Shown piece after piece: positions 55,450 through 64,000 of a stretch of 64,000 bases of DNA. Under the pieces are notes generated by a model that saw only the letters and a program-made list of their open reading frames with translations, had not been told where the DNA came from and ran no database searches. The position numbers and the translations under genes were made by a program. Positions within the stretch are counted from its first letter, which is position 1. Each line of letters begins with the position of its first letter. This DNA comes from Telopea speciosissima (taxonomy: Eukaryota > Streptophyta > Magnoliopsida > Proteales > Proteaceae): assembly GCF_018873765.1 (NCBI RefSeq), contig NC_057926.1, positions 51,327,043 through 51,391,042 on the forward strand, given 5' to 3'.

Positions 55450-57855
55450 GTCATGCCCCCATTCCTGTATCACAGGAAGACATGACTAGAGCGTACGCCT
55501 ACACTCTACTCGCACACCAGGATCACTGATGTAGTATCGTAGAACTAATAACCCACTGTAAAAAATACAATCCAAGAGAAGAAAAGGATAATACTAACAC
55601 TATCAGAGTTGGGAAATTAAGTTATAATACATACATTAACCGTGAAAGTTTATCTAATATATACATTCATTCTTCCATCAGGACTTATGATTACATCATA
55701 AGTTAACTATATACATCGGTCATGAAAGGGAAAAACAAAAGGATAACTCAAAAATACAAAAGTATCCAAAGAGAGAGAGGCCACAAGGCCGAAACTCAAG
55801 GTTCCCCAAAGGAACAATCCACACAGCAATAGGTAGGTCCGTACTCCTCATACTCCAGAGGCCACACATCACCACAGCCACCATCAAGAGTATTGTACTC
55901 CGAGCCGATCGACTGCAACGTACTTGCATCATGTAAAAGTATATTTCCTTGAGAAGTGAGCTCCACTAAGCCTAATGGGCGGTTAAACCATGCAAACAAG
56001 CACATAAGTAAAGGAATGAACAGTTCACATGATGCATGAATGCATTATTGCGATTTGCCTCCTAGTATCACAAACTAAGTTAGGTGAAATACTATTACAA
56101 CACTCTAGGTGGCATCCCCGATGTCGGTACCTTAAGCGGATGGTATCCCGACGATGGCAAACCCGAGTTATGCTCGGAGCCTACCGTACTGGACTCCACC
56201 AAGAGTATGTACGCAAACCCCCAATTCAAACCCCATCTTGGCATTTGGCCCGACAGGCGGTCGACGCCCAAACTTCTCGGTGGGCTACCCCGAAAGTGGT
56301 TGGGAACCATGGGTTTGACCGACACCTAAACCCTTGTCAGCAAGGGTTGTAGTACTTGATATAATTCAACCTAACCAACATACATGCGTGATAGAGTACG
56401 CATGTGTATATGCTAAAGGTCGAGTCCACAGTACCGAATGACGGTCGGCCCAACTATCCTCTTGGCCCCTCTAGCGTACGCATAATCATACAACAGTAAG
56501 GGAATGTGAATGCCGAAAATGGTCAGCCGGTCACACGCCCGTTTCCAACCTAGTGCAACAGTTACCTTCTAATGCAGCAATTATAATTGAATTTAAGGTA
56601 CAACAATGAGTACGCGAGTACGGTCATGGAAACACGGCCATACCGTACTCCGTATCCAAAGCCTAGTTCTATATGAGCATGAACTACTTTATTCGTATGG
56701 CGATCCTGGGCTCGGCATTTCCATCGTCTCCCGGATCCCATTTCCATACATACAGCAACGGCGGTGATCCGGGCCCAGTATTTATCATCTCCCGGATCCC
56801 AATTCAATACCATTCACATAACTATTAAATATAAATTCAGAAGCATCTTACATAATCATTCACATATAATGCAGTATTAAAGCAAGTAACGCATACAGAG
56901 TGATGATTAATTTTACACTAACATATCATGGCATAATCATCAATAATCAAATTTAATTGCATGAATGGCATTCGTAATTTCTAACTATCAAACACTCCGC
57001 AAATTAAGTCGTGTGTCTAACTCACTCACCTTAGGTGTTGAATCGACGATTCAAATCCAAGGTTCGTTCCCGCGTATCACGCAAGTGATTTAAGTTCCCT
57101 AACATATGCTCGACAAGTTGTGTTAATTATAGGTTAAAGCCCCTAAGCGGCTAAACCAAAAAGAATCCATTTAACTGTTAAATTAATGCCACCCCACTAA
57201 GGGCCCAGATATCAATTTTGGCCCAAAAACAAGCGGAAAAAGCCTTTTAACGGTTAAGTAATGATGTCAGCATGTTAGTTTTTTTATAAGGACAATTTTG
57301 CCATTGTTTTTATTTCTTTTTCTTTCCTTCTTCTTCTCCTTCTTCTGTTTTTTGCCGTTGCCGCTGCCATCGCCAACACCACCACCACCTCAGCCCTCCA
57401 TCTCTCGCTCTTACTCTCCCTCCCCTGCAACCCCATACCACCATCTCTAGTCTCCCCCCGCCCCACCACGCTCTCAGCAATCCAACCCCATACACAGGTG
57501 CACTTCCCCTTTCCCTTTTCTCCTATTCTGTCCTTGCTTCTTCTTCTTCTTCTCCCTTTCACATACCCTGAAACCTCTCCCATAAAAATGTGGGTTTTTT
57601 TTAGTAAGACACTGAACAGAGAAGTATAATTTTCTCATAATTCCTGAAAGCAAAGAACTGAATCCCGAAGATCCAACCAAAACCCACCATCATAAACCAA
57701 AATCCAAATTGGGTTTCCAGTTTTAAGTTTAATTAACATCTCATCGTTATCTTCTTGGTTGTTATGGCATTGGGTAGACCTGCAACAGAGTAGATTTGAA
57801 AAACCCCAACCTCTTATCCATTATCTTTCAAAGTTGGGACAAGGGTGTCACACCT
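55450..57855 (-). mobile_element. Possible solo LTR of a Ty3/gypsy element
   Basis: On the minus strand it would start TGTGACACCC at 57855 and end GGGGGCATGACA at 55450, the classical ends of long gypsy LTRs. It contains CCTAAGGTGAGTGAG near 57030 and repeated TCTCCCGGATCCCA units near 56735 and 56790. No 5-bp target duplication is visible, and the 57170-57855 part may belong to another element, so the limits are uncertain. Confidence 0.4.
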
Positions 57856-58860
57856 TTGTGCGATCCAAGCCCTAAATTTGAAAAAAGAAATAAAAGGACA
57901 AAGGAGGAAACGATGAAGATCTCAGACGTCTGTCGACAATTTGACGCAATGGAGTAGAGATCGACTAGATCAGACGTCTGATTTGCTTCCCTAGTCCCAT
58001 TCAAAGGCCATGAATCCTTCTCTTCTTCCCGAAATCGGGCCCAATGGCCTCACTAGAGAAGCCCCTGATACCGTCTACATCGAAAAGAGGTGAGATGAGA
58101 GCAGTGAAGCAACAAAAGAATGCCGGTTACTTCTCTCGCTCCGCTACAACCCCGCCACCACCCTCTCCAGTCTCCCCCGCCCCACATTGGACAAATCCAG
58201 CTCTTCAATCATCTTCTTCAGATCCAATTTCACATTGGAAGCCATTGTTCATTTGGGTTTGAAACCCTAATCCATTACCTCCAAGGTCAACACCAAAATC
58301 AATTTCCAAAAGCTACAAACAATTCGTTTTACAATGGACTATTATCATACTTGTAGCGACGTCAATCTAAGGGGTTCGGCCTCTACTTCAAACAATACGT
58401 TTTACAACTTTGTTTGAAGGGTTTTTTTTTTGGGTTAAAAATAGAGTGGGGCTGGGTTTTTTTATGTTTTTAGTGTAAAGGGTAGTTTAGTCATTTTTAT
58501 TCAACTCAGTTAACCCTATTAGTTTTTAGGTGGCATTAATTTAACGGGCGATCAGAGAGGGTGTTAATGAAAATTTCCCTATAAGTTATTGGCTTATTGC
58601 ATACTGATGCTAGGGGTTTCTAGGATGTTGTTCTTTCTTGTTAGAAAAAATATAAATTCTAGAACTAATTCAATGATATCGATTTCCAATTTAAAATCCT
58701 TTTGGCTCGGCAAGAATTCAACAAAATACCGCGTGGTGACTGGTGATTACCCAGATTACTATTACCCGAGAAATAAAAAAAACACACGCACCGCCTTACC
58801 TTTTTTTTTTTGTGAGGGGGTTGTAAATACTGCCTTACTTTAAGTGACACGAATTCGCAC
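57856..58860. other. Region upstream of the aconitase exon
   Basis: The frame at 58044-58262 (MASLEKPLIPSTSKRGEMRA) resembles nothing I recognise. The part at 58440-58580 is similar in style to 33000-33190, and GTTAAATTAATGCCACC near 57180 is inverted near 58535, hinting at transposon ends. Probably not genic. Confidence 0.35.
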
Positions 58861-59034
58861 GTGTCCGGTACTACAGATTGCGTGTCTTTGACGCAACAAC
58901 CTCTAGATATTTCTACCCTAAAAACACAAAAAAAACCACTTCAAGATATTTTATCTCAACGGTTATTGTTTTCTCTCTTTCAAATCAACTTTCCTTTTTC
59001 TCTTTTCCCTCCTCTTTCTTTCGCTTTCTCTCAC

Positions 59035-59326
59035 ATAACCGTTTCTTCGTCAGCGGCGCTGCTCAGAGCTTCTAGGGTTCGTTTCTTATCATCCTTATCC
59101 TTGCCTTCCATCTCTAGAACCCTAACTTTTCCTCTTCCTCTCTCCTCTTCTCCTTCTCTCATCAAAGCCCGATCACTTTGCTTCTCCACTGCTATCCGTT
59201 CCATCCGATCCTCGGTTCCTCGCTGGAGCCACGGTGTTGATTGGAGATCTCCAGCTAGTCTTAGGGCTCAGACCAGGACTGCTGCTCCTGTGATTGAACG
59301 CTTTCAGCGTAAGATCGCTACTATGG
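59035..59326 (+). CDS. First exon of mitochondrial aconitate hydratase (partial)
   Basis: The frame reads SSSAALLRASRVRFLSSLSL, LIKARSLCFSTAIRSIRSS, RWSHGVDWRSPASLRAQTRT and APVIERFQRKIATMG, then a GT donor after ATGG. This is the Ser/Arg-rich transit peptide plus the RWSHG...IERFQRKIATM segment of plant aconitases, which continue with ASENPFKG in exon 2. Aconitase interconverts citrate and isocitrate with a [4Fe-4S] cluster in mitochondria and cytosol. The frame is open upstream to 58861 but has no in-frame ATG before the one at 59323-59325. The start is thus unclear: a lost ATG (ATA at 59035), an upstream exon spliced at TTCGTCAG (59052), or the internal ATG. The remaining exons lie beyond the window. 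Confidence 0.72.
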
Positions 59327-59736
59327 GTACGACTTTCGACGCAGACCGGTTTTTCAACTTATGATTTCATTCATTTGATGAATTTAATCTTTTGGCTACG
59401 CTGTTTCGTTCTTCCAGGAGGATATTTGCTTTAATTTCTGAATAGTGTTTTGAAATCGGACCAGATGGATTAAAAATGTGCCTTGGTTGATGAGAGTTCT
59501 TTTATGGATATTCATCACTGATTTATGCTTTTTATGTATTGAGAGAACTACTTAAATAATTGGATTAACTAATCCAACTCAGCGTATTACTAGAGAAAGA
59601 CGATTTGTATAGATGATTAGATTCTCGAGTTAATACTGTTCCAGAGATCGACATAATTGATTGAGTTCGCTGTTTGTGAATATGTGTTGGATCAGCTTCT
59701 GAGAATGCTTTCAAGGGAAATCTTAACCAGTCTTCC
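59327..59736 (+). other. Start of the aconitase intron 1
   Basis: GT donor at 59327 followed by AT-rich ordinary intron sequence up to the satellite. Confidence 0.5.
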
Positions 59737-62700
59737 CAAGCCTGGTTTCACCGATGCAGATCTCTATCTCCCATTTCCATAAACTTATTATTATAATAGC
59801 AAACCCGACAAATATGGGCAAAGTTAATCAGCCCGGAAGTTGGCTCAAGGAATTTTTTTATTTTCAGTTAGATTGGGGCACATTTTGTCGGTCCTGAGAA
59901 TCTAAGAACTGGGCCGATATTACCACTAAATCAGTTTCACCCAAAAGATCTCTATCTTGAATTTTCGACTAGGTTTCATTATAATTGTGAACCAGAAGAG
60001 TATGGGCTGATTAGTTCTCCCTGGAAGTTGGCTGAAGGAATTTTACTACTTTCTACTGGATTGGGTCTCATTCTATCGGTCCATAGAATCCAAGAACTGG
60101 GTCGAAATTTCTTATAAATCAGTTCGACCTTCAGATCTCTATCTCACTTTTCTAAAACACATCATTATAATGGCGATCCAGACGAGTATGGCCAAAGTTA
60201 TTACGCCTAGATGTTGGCCCTAAGTTTTTGTACTTTTTGCTGGAATGGGTCCCATTCTTTCGGTCAACAGAATCCAAGAACTGGGTTGATATTTCCTCTA
60301 AATTAGTTTCACCTATAGATCTTTCTCCCATTTTCGAAACACATGCTCTAATGGTTAACCAAAAGATTATGGGCGCAGTTATTCTGCCCGGAAGTTGGCC
60401 CTAAGAATTTTAGTACTTTCTTTTGGATTGGGTCTAATTCTGTCAGTTCAGAGAATCTAAGAACTGGGCCGATATTTCCTCTAAATTAGTTTCACCTTGA
60501 GATCTCTATCTCCCATTGTCGTAAACTTGTTATTATAATAGCGAACCCAACAAATATGGGTAAAGTTCATCAGCCCGGAAGTTGACTCAAGGAATTTTAC
60601 TTTCAGTTAGATTGGGTCTCATTTTGTCGGTCTAGAGAATCCAGGAACTTTGCTGATATTTCCTCTTAATCAGTTAAACCAAAATATCTCCATCTCTCAT
60701 TTGCGAACATGTATCATTATACTTGGAAACCGGATTAATATGGGAAAATTTATTCCGCCCAAAAGTTAGCTCAAGGAATTTTAATACTTTCAGCTAGATT
60801 GGGTCTCATTCTGTCGGTCTAGAGAATCCAAGAACTGGGCTGATATTTCCTCTAAATCAGTTTAAGTTACAGATATCTATCTCCCTTTTTCGAAAGCATA
60901 GCATTATAATGGCAAACCGGACGAGTATGGGCAAATTAATTCTCAACGGAAGTTGGTTCAAGGAATTTTACTACTTTCTACCGAATTGAGTCTCATTTTC
61001 GATGCAGAGAGTCCGAGAACTTGGCCGAAATTTCCTGTAAATCAGTTTCACCTACAGATCTTTATCTCCCTTTTCCGAAAACACGCGGTCCAGACGAATA
61101 CGGGCAAAAGCTATTACCTCTGGATGTTGGCCCTATGAATTTTAGTACTTTCTGAAGGAATGGGTTTCCTTCCTTTGATCGAGAGAATCCAAGAACTGGG
61201 CCGATATTTTCTCTAAATTTGTTTCACCTCTAATGGCTAACCGAACGAGTATGGAAGTGGACCTTTATAGCGCTTCCAAGATAAAGAGCCGTTGTTGTAC
61301 GCAACGAAGGCGCTAGCCAAATAAGCTGCCAGGTTATGTTCGGCGACAATGGGGGCCCGCCAGCACACATGCCCGCTGCTGCATCGCGCGATGTGTACAG
61401 CAGCGATGCCTGTACAACAGTGGATAAAAATTCCCTGGAAGTTGGCCCTAAGAATTTTAGAACTTTCTTTTGGATTGGGTGTCATTTTGTCGGTCCAGAG
61501 AACCCAAGAACTGGGGCGATATTTCCTCTAAATTAGTTTCACCTACAGATCTCTATCTCCCCTTTCCGTATACTTATTATAATAGCGAACTCGACAAATA
61601 TGGGCAAAGTTAATCAGCCCAGAAGTTGGATCAAGGAATATTTTTTACTTTCAGTTAGATTTGGTCTCATTTTGTCGGTCCTGAGAATCCAAGAGCTGGG
61701 CCGATATTACCACTAAATCAGTTTCACCCAAAATATCTCTATCTTGAATTTTCGAATACGTTTCATTATAATTGCGAACTGGAAGAGTATGGGCTGATTA
61801 ATTCTCCCCGGAACTTGGCTCAAGGAATTTTACTACTTTCTACTTGATTGGGTCTCATTCTGTCGGTCCAGAGAATCCAAGAACTAGGTCGAAATTCTTT
61901 ATAAATCAGTTTCACCTTTAGATCTCTATCTCGCTTTTCTCAAACACATCATTATAATGGCGATCCAGACAAGTATGGCCAAAGTTGTTACGCATAGATG
62001 TTGGCCCTAAGAATTTCAGTACTTTCTGCTGGAATGGGTCTCATTCTATCGGTCAACAGAATCCAAGAACTAGGCTGACGTTTCCTCTAAATTTGTTTCA
62101 CCTACAGATCTTTCTCCCATTTTTGAAACACATATTCTAATGGTTAACCGAACGATTATCGGCGCAGTTATTCCCCCGGAAGTTGGCCCTGAGAATTTTA
62201 GTACTTTCTTTTGGATTGGGTCTCATTTTGTCGGTCCAGAGAATCCAAGAACTTGGCCGATATTTCCTCTAAATTAGTTTCACCGACAGATCTCTATCTC
62301 CCATTTCCATAAACTTATTATTATAGTAGCGAACCCGACAAATATGGGCAAAGTTAATCAGCCCGGATGTTGGTCCAAGGAATTTTTTTTCTTTCAGTTA
62401 GATTGGGTCTCATTTTGTCGGTCCTGAGAATCCAAGAACTGGGTCGATATTACCACTAAATCAGTTTCACCCAAAAGATCTCTAGCTTGAATTTTCGACT
62501 ATGTTTCATTATAATTGCTAACCGGAAGAGTATGGGCTGATTAGTTATCTCTGGAAGTTGGCTCAAAGAATTTTACTACTTTCTACTTGATTGGGTCTCA
62601 TTCTGTCGGTCCAGAGAATCCAAGAACTGGGTCGAAATTTCTTATAAATTAGTTCCACCTTCAGATCTCTATCTCGCTTTTCTAACACACATCATTATAA

Positions 62701-64000
62701 TGGCGATCCAGATGGGTATGGCCTACGTTATTACGCCTAGATGTGGGCCCTAAGAATTTCTGTACTTTCTGCTAGAATGGGTCCCATTCTTTCGGTTAAC
62801 AAAATACAAGGACTGGGCTGATATTTCCTCTAAATTAGTTTCACCTGTAGATCTTTCTCCCATTTTCGAAACACATTCTAATGGTTAACCGAACGATTAT
62901 TGGCGCAGTTATTCCGCCCAGAAGTTGGCCCTAAGAATTTTAGTACTTTCTTTTAGATTGGGTCTCATTCTGTCGGTCCAGAGAATCCAAGAACTGGGCC
63001 GATATTTCCTCTAAATTAGTTTCACCGACAGATCTCTATCTCCCATTTCCATAAACTTATTATTATAATAGCGAACCCGACAAATATGGGCAAAGTTAAT
63101 CTGCCCGGAAGTTGGTTCAAGGAATTTTTTTACTTTCAGTTAGATTAGGTCTCATTTTGTCGGTCTTGAGAATCCAAGAACTGGGCCGATATTACCATTA
63201 AATCAGTTTCACCCAAAAGGTCTCTATCTTGAATTTTCGACTACGTTTCATTATAATTGCGAACCGGAAGAGTATGGGCTGATTAGTTCTCCCCGGAACT
63301 TGGCTCAAGGAATTTTCCTACTTTCTACTTGATTGGGTCTCATTCTGTCGGTCCAGAGAATCTAAGAACTGGGTCGAAATTTCTTATAAATCAGTTCGAC
63401 CTTCAGATCTCTATCTCACTTATCTAAAACACATCATTATAATGGCGATCCAGACGAGTATGGCCAAATTTATTACGCCTAGATGTTGGCCCTATGAATT
63501 TCTGTACTTTATGCTGGAATGGATCCCATTCTTTCGGTCAACAGAATCCAAGAACTGGGCTGATATTTCCGCTAAATTAGTTTCACTTACAGATAATTCT
63601 CCCATTTTCGAAACACATATTCTAATGGTTAACCAAATGATTATGGGCGTAGTTATTCCGCCCGGTAGTTGGCCCTAAGAATTTTAGTACTTTCTTTTGG
63701 ATTTGGTCTCATTCTGTCAGACTTGAGAATCCAAGAACTGGGCCAATATTTCTTCTAAATTAGTTTCACTTTCAGATCTCTATCTCCCATTTTCGTGAAC
63801 TTATTATTATAATAGCGAACCCGACAAATTTGGGTAAAATTAATCAGCCCAGAAGTTGGCTCGAGGAATTTTACTTTCAGTTAGATTGGGTCTCATTTTG
63901 TCGGTCTAGAGAATCCTTGAACTCTGCCGATATTTCCTCTTAATCAGTTTGACCTCAATATCTCTGTCTCTCATTTTCGAACACGAATCATTATACTTGG
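59737..64000 (+). repeat. Satellite array, about 185-bp monomers in a 743-bp higher-order unit
   Basis: At least 22 occurrences of GAGAATCCAAGAACTGGG or close variants, near 59895, 60082, 60266, 60449, 60633, 60822, 61005, 61183, 61495, 61681, 61870, 62057, 62238, 62425, 62612, 62800, 62980, 63167, 63355, 63541, 63725 and 63909. Spacing is 178-190 bp, except one 312-bp interval. Monomers fall into types: D (GCGAACCCGACAAATATGGG), A (GATATTACCACTAAATCAG), B (GTCGAAATTTCTTATAAAT), C (TTCTAATGGTTAACCGAACG). Order DABC repeats with D-to-D distances of 743, 742 and 745. No coding potential. The array starts inside a D monomer and leaves the window. Confidence 0.93.
61250..61430. other. GC-rich insert inside the satellite
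   Basis: Between GAACGAGTATGG and CCCTGGAAGTTGG lies about 170 bp not seen in any other monomer (GCCGTTGTTGTACGCAACG, GGGGGCCCGCCAGCACACAT, GCTGCATCGCGCGATGTGTA). It is much more GC-rich than the array and replaces part of a C-type monomer. Origin unknown. Confidence 0.7.

Noticed and set aside
59737-64000. Regularly spaced repeats considered as a CRISPR array or as coding tandem repeats
   Set aside because: The repeats are contiguous about 185-bp monomers without unique spacers, in a plant intron, and all frames are short.

Overview
The window is nuclear DNA from a flowering plant, probably a eudicot or magnoliid. Its split genes have GT-AG introns, the protein families are typical of land plants, and AT-rich intergenic DNA carries LTR retrotransposons, L1- and RTE-type LINEs, an Au-type SINE family and hAT-like MITEs. 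I cannot name the species. Single reading frames describe this window poorly: most genes only appear after exons are joined.

Layout. 1-2.9 kb: minus-strand gag-only LTR retroelement in a tandem arrangement (internal end, LTR, PBS, gag). 3.9-4.6 kb: last exon of a SKIP14-like F-box gene (+). 5.1-5.6 kb: RTE LINE 3' end (-). 6.75-8.4 kb: intact six-exon GDSL esterase/lipase (+). 10.2-13.9 kb: two degraded LINE tails, the first carrying a 516-bp hAT MITE with a perfect 8-bp target duplication. 13.95-20.5 kb: complete four-exon GPI-anchored beta-1,3-glucanase (GH17 plus X8, -) with a 4.8-kb first intron. 23.2-24.0 kb: two joined exons of an unrecognised cysteine-rich protein (+). 24.9-29.3 kb: copia remains around a broken DEAD-box helicase (RH18-like, -). 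32.2-32.8 kb: intact TMCO1/CLAC-type ER membrane protein (-). 34.5-36.6 kb: locally duplicated DNA with a G-rich minisatellite. 38.1-39.1 kb: glutaredoxin C2-like gene lacking the exon for its CxxC active site (+). 40.7-42.5 kb: DYW-type PPR pseudogene close to At2g33760 (+). 43.2-52.5 kb: nested transposons, with a near full-length L1 (18-bp target duplication) inside a copia LTR and a gag-only LTR element inside the copia coding region. 53.8 kb: Au-like SINE. 55.4-57.9 kb: possible solo LTR. 59.0-59.3 kb: first exon of mitochondrial aconitase (+). 59.7-64 kb: a satellite of about 185-bp monomers in a four-monomer higher-order unit of about 743 bp, lying in the aconitase first intron and running off the window.

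The genes do not form a pathway; this is ordinary plant gene space heavily modified by transposons. Genes that look functional are the GDSL lipase, the GH17 glucanase and the TMCO1 homolog. The aconitase exon and the SKIP14-like exon are ends of genes leaving the window or gene fragments. The glutaredoxin, PPR and helicase loci are broken. The most unusual structure is the intronic higher-order satellite at the right edge.
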